Below, in pieces: positions 8,084-16,783 of a stretch of 64,000 nucleotides of DNA (position 1 is the stretch's first letter; each line of letters opens with the position of its first letter). The notes below the pieces were generated by a model, which worked only from the letters and a program-made list of their open reading frames with translations, ran no database searches and had not been told where the DNA came from. Both the position numbers and the translations under genes were made by a program. Source of the DNA: Bin87 sp963692995 (lineage in GTDB: Bacteria > Chloroflexota > Dehalococcoidia > Lucifugimonadales > UBA3495); assembly GCA_963692995.1 (NCBI GenBank), contig OY843611.1:2790001-2854000 (forward strand). The letters run 5' to 3'.

Positions 8084-8362
8084 CTACCCGGGCAACAGGC
8101 CGTCGCCGATGAAGATGTGCTCCGCTTCATCCAGCGTGAGGTCCGTTTCCGGCAGGATCAGGTCCGATTCCACCAATTCGTCAAGGGCCAGAGGTTCACC
8201 CCGGTCCCGCACCAGTTGGTGCATCTCATCCAGCAGCGATTGGAATTGGGCGCCGTCCGCAACGGCCACCGCCTCCACCATGCGGTTGTCAATGTCGTTA
8301 AGGTCGTCGATGGCCGACCCGGGCAGGTTGAACTGCCCTTCGCCAAGTATTCGCACAATCAC
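8084..8362 (-). CDS. PspA-associated protein PspAA
   Basis: 92 aa from GTG 8362 with GGAG upstream. MIVRILGEGQFNLPGSAIDDLN at the start and IFIGDGLLPG at the end are hallmarks of PspAA, the small acidic partner usually encoded beside PspA in Actinobacteria and Chloroflexota. It follows pspA by 86 bp on the same strand and probably modulates the PspA envelope-stress response. Confidence 0.88.
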   Translation of the reverse strand: MIVRILGEGQFNLPGSAIDDLNDIDNRMVEAVAVADGAQFQSLLDEMHQLVRDRGEPLALDELVESDLILPETDLTLDEAEHIFIGDGLLPG

Positions 8363-8448
8363 GTTCAGCGCTCCGGTATTGCAGAAACAGGTGGGGTGGC
8401 GACCTCAAGCGGTCGCTTTTGGCGGGATCCGCCTCAGCAAGTCATCGG

Positions 8449-9152
8449 TCAGGCGCTTCCGCCGCCGGGGTTTTTCAGCGCGGCCAATTCGGCTTCAACC
8501 GAACTGGAAGTCGCGAGCTTAGACAATTCCCGATCGATGTCGTCCTGGGGGCCGTTAATGTCGTCCAGCACCCCGGAATCGACCAGTTCGTCGATGGCGC
8601 CAGCCTTGGCGCGCATCTGGTCAGTCTTGTTCTCGGCGCGCTGCACCGCCAGCGAAACGTCGCCCATCTCCTCGGAAATGCCGCCCAGCGCGGCGCCGAT
8701 GCGGACCTGGGCCTGGGCCGCCGAATACTGGGCTTTGATGATTTCCTTCTTGTTGCGGAAGGCGTTCACTTTGGCCTGGAGTCGCTGCTCAGCCTGGGTC
8801 AGCTTCTCCTGCTCCCGCTCCATGCCGGCGACTTGTTCGTCCAGGCCCTCCAGCTCGGCCAGGGCGGTCTGCTTGCGTTCCAGGGCCAATCGGGCCAAGT
8901 CGTCCCGTTCCGCATCTACCGCCTGGCGCGCCTGCCGGTCCAGGCGGGCGATGTTCTCCTGAACCCGGGCCGCCTGCTGCTGGATCCGTCGCTTGGCGGT
9001 CACCATCTCGACGACGCCGCGCTTGACGTTCTGGAGCATCTCCAGCTGCTTCTCGTAGGAGTAGTCCAGGGTTTCCCGCGGATCCTCAGCGGAGTCGAGC
9101 AGGCGGTTCATTTTCGATTCACGATGGTTGACATTCGGGAAAACATTCCCAT
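8449..9152 (-). CDS. pspA: Phage shock protein A (PspA/IM30), N-terminus out of frame
   Basis: ESCRT-III-like membrane-stress protein. The 220-aa body from ATG 9111 holds the long coiled-coil hairpin (AEDPRETLDYSYEKQLEML, then Gln/Arg/Glu-rich heptads). The usual amphipathic membrane helix is encoded upstream in another frame: ATG 9152, directly after the strong site GGGAGGTGAG, gives MGMFSRMSTIVNRK then TGA at 9110-9108, overlapping the body's ATG as ATGA. Inserting one A in the AAAA run restores the canonical reading. Either the deletion is a sequencing error, or helix and body are now made as two coupled pieces. Operon: two-TM peptide, pspA, PspAA. Confidence 0.85.
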
Positions 9153-9170
9153 GATCTCACCTCCCGGTGA

Positions 9171-9219
9171 TTGTTTTCAAACCTGATGCTTGTTTTCAAA
9201 CCTGATGCTTGTTTTCAAA
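9171..9219. repeat. 19-bp tandem repeat, 2.5 copies
   Basis: Two and a half perfect copies of TTGTTTTCAAACCTGATGC just upstream of pspA's ribosome site on the opposite strand. Confidence 0.95.
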
Positions 9220-9260
9220 AACGGTGTGCCGGAAGTTCCGCCAGCAGATCCCGCCACGGC

Positions 9261-9437
9261 TCAATAGCCGCGTCTTGAACCGAAGAAGGCCCAGCCCAAC
9301 ATCACCACCGCCACTATAATGCACAGCACGCCGACGATGCGGAGCAAGAAATCCAACACGCCAAGGACCATCAGTATGCCCAAGGCCAGCAGTACCAATC
9401 CCAGCAATATCCCGGCAGTTTTATTACGTCCTCCCAT
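9261..9437 (-). CDS. Small two-TM membrane protein upstream of pspA
   Basis: 58 aa from ATG 9437 with a strong GGAGGAAG site 6 bases upstream. Two hydrophobic helices are clear: about residues 8-31 (AGILLGLVLLALGILMVLGV) and 34-52 (IVGVLCIIVAVVMLGWAFF), with a short basic tail. No family is recognised. Same strand as pspA, about 110 bp upstream, so probably the first gene of the psp operon and a possible membrane anchor or sensor for PspA. Confidence 0.72.
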   Translation of the reverse strand: MGGRNKTAGILLGLVLLALGILMVLGVLDFLLRIVGVLCIIVAVVMLGWAFFGSRRGY

Positions 9438-9451
9438 CGGGCTTCCTCCAT

Positions 9452-9496
9452 CGGCGGTCGGTTAAACGGCGGTCGGTTGAACAGCGGTTGGTGAAC
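9452..9496. repeat. 15-bp tandem repeat, 3 imperfect copies
   Basis: CGGCGGTCGGTTAAA and two variants, immediately upstream of the ribosome site of the 58-aa membrane protein gene. Confidence 0.88.
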
Positions 9497-9694
9497 AAAG
9501 GATAATAGTCCCCGCCGGCGGCGGTCAAGCCGGGCCATTCTCTGGAGGAAATTGCGAAACTCCAGATTTTGTTTCCGGCCAGGCTGTTGATCCGCCTGAC
9601 CCACGCCGCAAGTATTGATTTCACCCTCAACTCCAGGGCGTGTCGTCAATTTACCCGGTCATTCCCGCTTACCCGTCATTCCCGCGCCCAACCC

Positions 9695-9788
9695 GTCATT
9701 CCCGCGAAAGCGGGAATCCAGGCGTCTCTATAACCACATCGTTCTGCGACAGCCGGCAATTCTGGATTCCCGCTTTCGCGGGAATGAC
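9695..9788. repeat. Inverted pair of REP-like palindromes (MITE-like)
   Basis: 9695-9721 and 9762-9788 are the same 27-bp palindromic element in opposite orientations, flanking 40 bp. Together they can fold into a long hairpin. The 9497-9949 interval holds only this element, partial copies at 9655-9685, and a TATAAT at 9873. Confidence 0.92.
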
Positions 9789-9872
9789 GGAAGATGGGTG
9801 GAGGGGGAATTTGGGGAGTTTCGCAATTTCCTCTTCTCTGAACCGGGAATCCTGGGCTGTGCCGTCCTGGGC

Positions 9873-9878
9873 TATAAT
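9873..9878 (+). promoter_or_regulatory. -10 element upstream of DUF4178/DUF350 genes
   Basis: A perfect TATAAT 72 bp before the DUF4178 start. No good -35 box is seen at the right distance, so the promoter is tentative. Confidence 0.4.
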
Positions 9879-9949
9879 GTGGCATCCTGCAATCCCGTCG
9901 CTGGCGGGATCCGGGCGTTCCCATTTTTCCTCCGGTTGGGGAGTCCACA

Positions 9950-10594
9950 ATGCGCAAGCAATCATCATTGGGTCGGCTGTTCGGTCGCCTCATGGGCCGG
10001 GGCAATAACCGGCCCTCCGGAATAGCCGACCGCCGGGCTGCCGACAATAGCATCCGAGCCGCGCACGTTGGAGACGTGGTAGTCGTGCAAGGTCTGAGCC
10101 TGGAACTGGACGAAGCCTACCTGGTAATCGAGCAGATCCACCGCTACGCCGGCAACGGCTTCCAATGGCGCGAAGTTGTGGCCGCCGATGCCCGCCGGCA
10201 GATCCGGTTAGAATGCTCCGGGGAAGGCGACGACCTTTTCGTCACCGCTTCCGCCGGCCGTTGGCCGGTGGGGCTGGACGCCATTGGCCTGACCGAGGGC
10301 GATCTGATCCGATTGGACGAGGAACACTCAATCGATAACGGTGTGGTGATTGAAGCGCGGCGCTACGCCTACCGCAACAGTTTCGAGGCATTCTATTACC
10401 CGGATGGCCCGGACGCCCCGGATGGCCCGGACGAGGCCGGAGAAGGCTTCTACGTGTGGGAGTTCGTGGCGGACGACGGACGCGATGTGCTGGCCATCAC
10501 TAAGTTCGAGGGCATCCCTTTCGAAGCCCACTTCAGCGAAATCATCGATCCGGACAACGTGCTGGTGTATCCGGGGCAGCGGTCAGAGACCTAA
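9950..10594 (+). CDS. DUF4178 domain protein
   Basis: 214 aa from ATG 9950 (GGGGAG upstream). The beta-rich domain (VGDVVVVQGLSLELDEAYLV, then WREVVAADARRQIRLEC and GLTEGDLIRLDEE) matches DUF4178, found next to DUF350 membrane proteins, PspA and glutathionylspermidine-synthase-type genes. Function unknown. The internal DGPDAP/DGPDEA repeat comes from an 18-bp in-frame duplication near 10411. Followed after 31 bp by DUF350, probably one operon. Confidence 0.75.
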   Translation: MRKQSSLGRLFGRLMGRGNNRPSGIADRRAADNSIRAAHVGDVVVVQGLSLELDEAYLVIEQIHRYAGNGFQWREVVAADARRQIRLECSGEGDDLFVTASAGRWPVGLDAIGLTEGDLIRLDEEHSIDNGVVIEARRYAYRNSFEAFYYPDGPDAPDGPDEAGEGFYVWEFVADDGRDVLAITKFEGIPFEAHFSEIIDPDNVLVYPGQRSET

Positions 10595-10625
10595 CGACGA
10601 CACGACGGAAAGGAGACTGCGCCAA

Positions 10626-11507
10626 GTGGACTTGCTCATCGACATATTGATCCACCTCCCCCGCGGGCTGGTGTACGTGGCGCTGGGGCTGGCGGTATTG
10701 ATCATCGCTAAATTGGCGCGGGACGTGGTAACTCGCCACCGTATTGAGGAAGAGATCGTAGCCAAAAGCAACCTCGCGGTGGCGCTGCGGCTTTCCGGGT
10801 ATCTGGTCGGCGTCATCCTGGTTTTCCTCGGAGCCGTGTATCAGCCTTTCGGTGTCGGCGTTTACGAGGGACTGGGCATTGACCGCGCCTTCGGATTAGA
10901 AGCGCTGTGGGTATTTCTCTACTCGTTGGCAGGAATCGTCGCATTGAACCTGATGCGCTTGGTTACCGACCGCCTGGTGCTGTACCGGTTTGAGCTGGAA
11001 CGCGAGATAATCCAGGACCAGAACGTGGGGGCGGCAGCGGCGGAATTCGGCGTGAACGTCGCCTCCGGTCTCGTTATCGCGGGAGCAATCGCCGGTCAGG
11101 GCGGTCCGTTGAACGCGCTGGCCTTCTTTGGACTTGGCCTCGTCGTCCTCATCCTATTCGCACTGTTCTACGAATGGACCACCCCTTTCAACATCCACGA
11201 CGAGATTGAGCGAGACAACCCGGCGGTGGGCATCGCTCTGGGCGGCAACCTGGTTGCAATTGGCCTGGTGACTTTCAAGGCCACCTTCGGCGATTTCGTG
11301 GGTTGGCAAGAAGGCATCCTGGAGTTCATCATTTACTCCGTTGTGGGCTTCGCATTGCTGTACGTATTGCGGCTGGCGGTGGACCTGGCGCTGTTGCCCC
11401 ACACGCGGGTTTCGGAGCAAGTGGCCGCGGGGCGCAACGTAGGCGTGGCCTTCGTAGAGACTACGGTGGTGGTCAGCTCGGCGCTGATATTGCTCTTGAT
11501 CATTTAG
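10626..11507 (+). CDS. DUF350 membrane protein, duplicated domain
   Basis: 293 aa from GTG 10626 behind AAGGAGA; no ATG fits. About eight hydrophobic helices. The motif of charged residues followed by N-x-(A/G)-V-A appears four times (EEEIVAKSNLAVAL, REIIQDQNVGAAA, DEIERDNPAVGIA, EQVAAGRNVGVAF). One DUF350 unit holds two of these, so this protein is a tandem DUF350. Such proteins recur beside DUF4178 and polyamine-linked genes in bacteria; transport or channel roles are only inferred. Confidence 0.78.
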   Translation: MDLLIDILIHLPRGLVYVALGLAVLIIAKLARDVVTRHRIEEEIVAKSNLAVALRLSGYLVGVILVFLGAVYQPFGVGVYEGLGIDRAFGLEALWVFLYSLAGIVALNLMRLVTDRLVLYRFELEREIIQDQNVGAAAAEFGVNVASGLVIAGAIAGQGGPLNALAFFGLGLVVLILFALFYEWTTPFNIHDEIERDNPAVGIALGGNLVAIGLVTFKATFGDFVGWQEGILEFIIYSVVGFALLYVLRLAVDLALLPHTRVSEQVAAGRNVGVAFVETTVVVSSALILLLII

Positions 11508-11546
11508 GGCGCGCTGACATTTAACCGTCATTCCCGCTGCCCTGCC

Positions 11547-11573
11547 GTCATTCCCGCGAAAGCGGGAATCCAG
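11547..11573. repeat. REP-like palindrome
   Basis: One copy of the 27-bp palindromic element between the convergent DUF350 gene and the four-gene minus-strand operon; a partial copy precedes it at 11525-11536. It may act as a bidirectional transcript end. Confidence 0.9.
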
Positions 11574-11611
11574 TGCCCCAAGTCGGCAGTTTCGTGCATA
11601 AATCAGGCAAA

Positions 11612-12703
11612 TTAGACGCCTTGAACTCCGGCTTTCGCCAGCAGGCGACGCTGAATTTCAGCCTGCGCCTGGCCGGCTGCGGCCGCCTCTGCCCGAGTAT
11701 CCATCAAGGCATAGCCGTCCTCGATGATCGCCGCAAGAACCGCGTCAGGCGGCGGCGGCATGTCGCGGTTAACCACCGGCTCCAGCAGACGGTCAAAAAA
11801 CGCCGGGTCGCCCACCAACTCCTGCCATTGGTCGGCAAAAGGGTCAAGGCTCCCGTCGTAGAGTCGCAGCAGGAACACGGAGCGAACCGGGTCCAGACCC
11901 TCGGCAATGAGGGCCTCAACCCGCAAGTCGGCGCCGTGGCCGCTGTCGAACTCCGCCGCGTGTTCGTCCTCGTTCCAGCGGGCGTCCTTGAACAAATCGA
12001 AACCGTCGATCAACGCCTCGGTTTCCTCCAGCAATGCGCCGATCAGCCGGCGGCCCGTCTCCGCCACCTCGGAATAGTTCCCGTCTGCCGTCGGGCGCAG
12101 ACAGCGGCGCCGGTACAGACCCGACACCACCGGACGGCATAGCTCGGACCGGAACGGGTCGGACCGGAACGGGTCGGCGGGCGGCGGTACGGCGCAACCG
12201 TGCTTGTCAACCCAGTAGAGCAGCGCGCACGACTGCATCCAATCCAGAAGTTGTTGCCGGTTCGCGGCATACCCCTGGGTTACCGCCCATTCCAGCGGTC
12301 GATAGGCGGGGAGCATCGTCAGCGTCAGGTCAGCGCTGCCGCCGCCAACCCGGCGACACAAAGGCGGCCGTTGCAGGTGGGCCGACACCGGGTCGTCGAG
12401 ATGAGCCGGCCGACCCCAGCCGCGCCCCGTCGCCAGGGACAGCCGGCAGAGACCCGACCGCCACTGTTCCGCCAGGGCAAGCAGCGCGGCGTAGCCGGCC
12501 GGCAGGTCGGGATTGGCCTTTCGGTCCAACCGGGCTTGAACCTCCGCTTGCCCGCCGGCAGCCGCGGGAAACAGCCGGCCCAACAACCGACGCAGGGTCA
12601 GGCAACGGGTTTCGCCCGGCAATTCGACGTACAGCGTCGTATCCGCCGGTAGTTGGTCAGTCCATACTGACACGGTGAGAGCGCCGGCGTCGGAGGCTCC
12701 CAT
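11612..12703 (-). CDS. Unknown protein, last gene of the SecA-like operon
   Basis: 363 aa from ATG 12703, 8 bp after the lipoprotein stop; no ribosome site is seen, so translation may depend on coupling. No family recognised. No signal peptide or membrane helix; rich in Leu, Ala and Arg, with a conserved-looking acidic stretch (FDLFKDARWNEDEHAAEFD). A 15-bp in-frame duplication (12146-12175) gives DPFRS twice. The gene is tied to the lipoprotein, SecA-like and transglutaminase-like genes by spacing alone. Confidence 0.6.
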   Translation of the reverse strand: MGASDAGALTVSVWTDQLPADTTLYVELPGETRCLTLRRLLGRLFPAAAGGQAEVQARLDRKANPDLPAGYAALLALAEQWRSGLCRLSLATGRGWGRPAHLDDPVSAHLQRPPLCRRVGGGSADLTLTMLPAYRPLEWAVTQGYAANRQQLLDWMQSCALLYWVDKHGCAVPPPADPFRSDPFRSELCRPVVSGLYRRRCLRPTADGNYSEVAETGRRLIGALLEETEALIDGFDLFKDARWNEDEHAAEFDSGHGADLRVEALIAEGLDPVRSVFLLRLYDGSLDPFADQWQELVGDPAFFDRLLEPVVNRDMPPPPDAVLAAIIEDGYALMDTRAEAAAAGQAQAEIQRRLLAKAGVQGV

Positions 12704-12711
12704 TGACGGAC

Positions 12712-13599
12712 TCAGGCCAGCCAGGGGGGACGTGTCGCGCCGTTTCCGTCCGAAGGGCTGCGGAAATGAACCCGGCCCCCGCCGCCGCTGAAACCGCCCA
12801 GGCTGCCGCTGCGGGATATGGTCGATCCGCCGCCCCCGGTGATCCCGCTGCGGTTGAAGGTCGAACTTCGGCCGCTGCGGGCAAGCGTGCTGCTGCTGCG
12901 GAACGCGCCGGAGGATTTCTGGGTCTGCTGGTAAGTCTGACGGCTGGAACTGACGCCCCGGCCCGCCTCCTGGTATCGGGAGCCGGCGAAAGTTTGCTGC
13001 CGGGAGGTGTACTGCCGGTTGCGGTTCAACTGGGCGTCGTAACGACCGGAGCCGCGATACGATGTCCGGTCCCGCCGGACGTCGGCCCCCCGGTCGGGAA
13101 GCGTCTGGTAGAAGTAGGGCCCCCGGTTCAGGCTGCTGATCAGCAGGTAAGTGAAGAGAAAGTCGCCAGCGCCGAAGTGACTGTGATGGTGCGAATTGGC
13201 GTGATAGCCCCGCAGCTGGTGCTGTTCGTCCTCTTTGATGATGGCAAAGAGCTGGTCGTCCGCCGCGTCGTCGATCCGGTTGTTGGCGTCCAGGTCTTCC
13301 CAGCCTTCCAGGGTCAGACGGCCGCCATCCTGGCGGGCGCGGATCAGGATGATGCCGTCGCCTTCATAGATCTCGTTAACCCGGCGCTCGAACTCGGTCG
13401 CGCTGCTGGACTGCTGGAATGCCAGTTGCACGTCGTCCAGGTTGATGCGGCCGGCCGCGCCGTCGGTCGCGGCCCACTGGTCATAGGTGGGGCCGCTGGA
13501 CGAAGGCCCGCAGGCAACCAGCAGGGGCGCGCCGGCCAGCACGCCGCCGGCGGACATCGCCAGGGCCAATCGGCTGATTCGTGGCGACATATCGGTCAA
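12712..13599 (-). CDS. Predicted lipoprotein with low-complexity C-terminus
   Basis: 295 aa. The N-terminal hydrophobic stretch ends in a lipobox (LLVACG, Cys about residue 30), so it is probably exported and lipidated. A central domain contains LEGWEDLDANNRIDDAADD, resembling a calcium-binding loop, and a His-rich segment (NSHHHSHFGAGDFL). The last 120 residues are Ser/Arg/Gly/Gln-rich, ending in GGGG-type repeats. Position 34 bp after the SecA-like gene makes it a candidate substrate or partner of that protein. No known family is claimed. Confidence 0.7.
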   Translation of the reverse strand: MTDMSPRISRLALAMSAGGVLAGAPLLVACGPSSSGPTYDQWAATDGAAGRINLDDVQLAFQQSSSATEFERRVNEIYEGDGIILIRARQDGGRLTLEGWEDLDANNRIDDAADDQLFAIIKEDEQHQLRGYHANSHHHSHFGAGDFLFTYLLISSLNRGPYFYQTLPDRGADVRRDRTSYRGSGRYDAQLNRNRQYTSRQQTFAGSRYQEAGRGVSSSRQTYQQTQKSSGAFRSSSTLARSGRSSTFNRSGITGGGGSTISRSGSLGGFSGGGGRVHFRSPSDGNGATRPPWLA

Positions 13600-13633
13600 C
13601 TCCTTGAGGCGGGAAAGGGTCCGCAGGCGGGGA

Positions 13634-16600
13634 TCAGGACACCAGCTCCGATAGCCGTGGATCCACCGCCACAGGCGATGCTGGCCGGGCTGGGCAGTTA
13701 TCCGATGCGCCGGCTAAATCCGGTGCGCCCGTCAAACCGGTGATGGGAAATGTCATCATTTGGTACACGAAACCATAAGACACTGCGTCCCGGAAGCGTT
13801 GCCAGGCATCGTCGGCGGCGATTATGTACTCCGCTAGGGCCGTTTTCGGCGCCGGCCCGGCCACCCGGGACGCGGCAGCCGTGTTCTTCAAGTTGGCCCG
13901 GTGATTTTCCCACAGTTCATCGCCCACTTGCAAAAGGAGCAATCGGGCCAACTCGCTGAACCGCGCCGCCCCCAGTTCTCCCCGTCGTTCCGCAAGCCGT
14001 TGCCGCAATAATTCAGCCAACGCGCTGCCCAGATCATCCAGAGGATGGCCTCGCGCCGGATCGGCAGCTACGTCGTACCTGGCGAGCAATTCCGCTGCCA
14101 GCGACTCGAAGCGTCGGGCATAGTCGTCCCCGACTAGACCGGGAAAATGCTTGCGGACGAGATCCTCGGCTGCGGCCCGCGCCGCGTCGTCGGCCCACCG
14201 GAGCAAACGGTCAGGCCGGGCGACGAGGGTTTCCTCCCGGGCCCGGTAGTAAGCATCGGCGTGGTTATCCAACACGGCGACATATTCCAGCAAATGGGCG
14301 CGCGCGCTGGCTGCTTCCCGCTGCGCTTCCGCGCGCCGCCGTCGCAGCTGCCGTTCCAGCTCCGGCCCTTCCCAGCAAACGCGGCCGGCCTGATCCAGCG
14401 TGGCCGGCCCGTAATCGAGGCCGGCCAGCCATCGATCCGACCTCACCAGCAAGCTCCGGGTAGAGCCGAAGGCGCCCTGCCGGCCGCTGCGTCCCTGTAG
14501 TTGAAGCGCAACCCGCGGCGAGTCGTTGAACTCGGCGCTGACCAGGTGGAAGCCCAGTCCGAATTCCAGCGCGACGGCGGGCGCCGACCCTCGCTTCGCC
14601 TCGCTGGAACGGATCGTTAATTGGTCTCCGTCGGCGCGCCGGACGGACAGCATTGGGTTCGCCGCAGCCGATTGTGCCAGCAGGTCGGCTTCGGCGAAGG
14701 TATTGGCCCAAACTTCCACCGCCGCGCGGTCCGGGTCGGCGGCAATGATCCCTTCCAGCAGGGCGACGAAACGTTGCAGCAGGCGCTGGTCCAGGTCGCC
14801 GGGCAGAACAACATCGGTGCCCCGACCGGCCATGTTGGTCGCCACGGTGACCGCGCCCGCCCGTCCCGCCCGACCAACGATGTCCGCTTCCTCCGGAGTG
14901 GTAACTGCATTGAGCAGACGGTGCCTGATCCCGGCATCAACGAGCCGTTGACTGATAACCTCCGACTGGGCCACCGTCCTTGCGGCCACCAGAACGGGAC
15001 GCCCCGCCCGGTGGCAGTGGCGCACCTCGTCCACAACCGCGCTCAGTTGGTCGGCCGATTCAGCGTACACGCGAGTGGGCAGATCCCGGCGCAGCGTGTG
15101 GCGGGTTTCGGCAACCACGGCCACTTCCAAGCCGTACAGACGGCGGAATTCGTCAGCGGCCGCCTCAGCGGTGCCGGTCAGGCCAGCCAGGCTCCGGTAG
15201 CGACGGAGGAAACCCGGGACGCTGATCTCCCCAAGATTCCGCCGGTCGGGGTGAATTGGCACGCCTTCTTTCGCCTCCACCGCCGGGTGCAGTCCATCCT
15301 GGTAATGGGTGTCGGGCCGGGGGCGACCGGTATCCCGATCCACCAGCTCCACCCGGTCATCGTCCACCACGTACTCAACGCCCCGGCGCAGCAGCAAGTA
15401 GGCCCGCAGCAGCTGCTGCACCTGGTTCACCAGATCGAATCGTTGCGCGGCGCGGCGCGAACTTGGATCCCGGTCGTCGGTAGCGGTAGAGTACAAATCA
15501 CCCAGGCGAGCCTCCAGGAACGCTACGCCCTCGGGCAGCAGGCTCAAGCTGCCTCTTTCGGCATCCACCGCGCAATACAAACCTGCTTCAACCTCCGGGC
15601 GGGGTTTGCCGGATCCGTCAGCATCAATGAAAGACCGCGCCCGGCGCCGGAGGTGGGAATGGGCGGCGGCCAGGCGAAGCGTCGCTTCGGCATCGGGTTG
15701 GGCCAGCATCGCCCGGGCCAACAGCATTGCCGACGCATCGTCGGCCTGGCCGCTTGCGATGCGTTGTTCCAGCTTGCGCCGGCATTCCTCCGCCAACCGG
15801 GCCTGCTCCACCGCAAGTTCCCGCACCGCCCGATTAGCGCGAATAATCATGCGTCGGCTGAGGATCGGCGCTCCGGCTATGACCAGGGGAGTGACCGCCT
15901 CATCCAGCAGCGTCTGATCCGCTTCATCGATAATGGCGACGTCCGGCGCGCCCTGGATTTGCTCTTCCGGCGACAGCGCCATCCGATCCCGCAAGTAGTC
16001 GAAGGCGAACTCGCGTAACGTGCCGTAGATGATCCGGTGGGTGTAGGACTCGCGGCGCTCGGGTGCGGCCAGGTGTTCCAGCGCCGATCCGACGGTAAGC
16101 CCCAATGCCCGGTACACCGGCGCCAGCAGTTCGCAGTCCCGGGCCGCCAAGTAGTCGTTAGCGGTGACGACGTGGACGGTGCGACCCAACAAGCCGTACA
16201 GCGCCGCCGGGAAGGCGGCAGCCACGGTCTTGCCCTCGCCGGCCGCCATTTCCACGACCCGGCCGTAGCACAGGTGCCGGCCAGCCAGCAATTGCTGATC
16301 GGTGGGGCGAAAGCGCAGTCCCGCGGCGTCGCCGGTAAGCCGGCGGCGGGCGGCCCGGTAAAACTCTGCCGGAAGGAGCAAATCGCTTCCCCGGTAGCGA
16401 CCTCCGCCGGTGGCGACCAGCCTTCGGCGGGCGTCTGCAATGCTTGGTTCGCAGTCGGCATCCGGCCGGTCAAAGACGTTCCACAACCCCAGGCGGCGAC
16501 GGATGGTCTCGTCAACCACCGCGAACACCCGAACCAGCGTATCCTCGGGTGGCGTATCCTCGGGTACCGTATCCTCGGGTATCCGACGGCCGGAATCGAG

Positions 16601-16783
16601 GCCATCACTCAAATCGCCGACGGCCGCCCGCAGTTCCTGGTCAGACCAATTGGCGACCTCCCGCTCACGCCGGAAGGCCCGGATACGTCGCAGGATTCGG
16701 TCTTCCCGCCCGCGCGTCCGCCGCAGCCTGGGCCGCCGGATCCCGGGCCGCCGCAGCCGGGGCCTGGCCGGCATTGCGCTCAT
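13634..16783 (-). CDS. Divergent SecA-like preprotein translocase ATPase
   Basis: 1049 aa. SecA motor motifs are present in order: Walker A EMAAGEGKT (about 178-186), DEAD box IIDEADQTLLDEAVTPL (284-300; housekeeping SecA has DEVDSILIDEARTPL), GLTGTAEAA (534-542), TNMAGRGTD (649-657) and GRSGRQGAFGS (about 765). No C-terminal zinc-binding tail is seen. It is longer than usual SecA and has an Arg-rich N-terminal extension containing a PEDT repeat made by a 15-bp triplication (16537-16581). Probably a second, specialised SecA. Its ATG overlaps the stop of the transglutaminase-like gene (ATGA), so both are coupled. Confidence 0.85.
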   Translation of the reverse strand: MSAMPARPRLRRPGIRRPRLRRTRGREDRILRRIRAFRREREVANWSDQELRAAVGDLSDGLDSGRRIPEDTVPEDTPPEDTLVRVFAVVDETIRRRLGLWNVFDRPDADCEPSIADARRRLVATGGGRYRGSDLLLPAEFYRAARRRLTGDAAGLRFRPTDQQLLAGRHLCYGRVVEMAAGEGKTVAAAFPAALYGLLGRTVHVVTANDYLAARDCELLAPVYRALGLTVGSALEHLAAPERRESYTHRIIYGTLREFAFDYLRDRMALSPEEQIQGAPDVAIIDEADQTLLDEAVTPLVIAGAPILSRRMIIRANRAVRELAVEQARLAEECRRKLEQRIASGQADDASAMLLARAMLAQPDAEATLRLAAAHSHLRRRARSFIDADGSGKPRPEVEAGLYCAVDAERGSLSLLPEGVAFLEARLGDLYSTATDDRDPSSRRAAQRFDLVNQVQQLLRAYLLLRRGVEYVVDDDRVELVDRDTGRPRPDTHYQDGLHPAVEAKEGVPIHPDRRNLGEISVPGFLRRYRSLAGLTGTAEAAADEFRRLYGLEVAVVAETRHTLRRDLPTRVYAESADQLSAVVDEVRHCHRAGRPVLVAARTVAQSEVISQRLVDAGIRHRLLNAVTTPEEADIVGRAGRAGAVTVATNMAGRGTDVVLPGDLDQRLLQRFVALLEGIIAADPDRAAVEVWANTFAEADLLAQSAAANPMLSVRRADGDQLTIRSSEAKRGSAPAVALEFGLGFHLVSAEFNDSPRVALQLQGRSGRQGAFGSTRSLLVRSDRWLAGLDYGPATLDQAGRVCWEGPELERQLRRRRAEAQREAASARAHLLEYVAVLDNHADAYYRAREETLVARPDRLLRWADDAARAAAEDLVRKHFPGLVGDDYARRFESLAAELLARYDVAADPARGHPLDDLGSALAELLRQRLAERRGELGAARFSELARLLLLQVGDELWENHRANLKNTAAASRVAGPAPKTALAEYIIAADDAWQRFRDAVSYGFVYQMMTFPITGLTGAPDLAGASDNCPARPASPVAVDPRLSELVS
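16537..16581 (-). repeat. 15-bp in-frame triplication inside the SecA-like gene
   Basis: Three copies of a GCGTATCCTCGGGTG-like unit encode a PEDT-rich segment near residues 69-83 of the SecA-like protein. Confidence 0.9.

Noticed and set aside
9100..9152. Programmed -1 frameshift in pspA
   Set aside because: AAAA alone is a weak slip site, no stimulatory structure was evident, and many similar one-base losses occur; kept only as a possibility.
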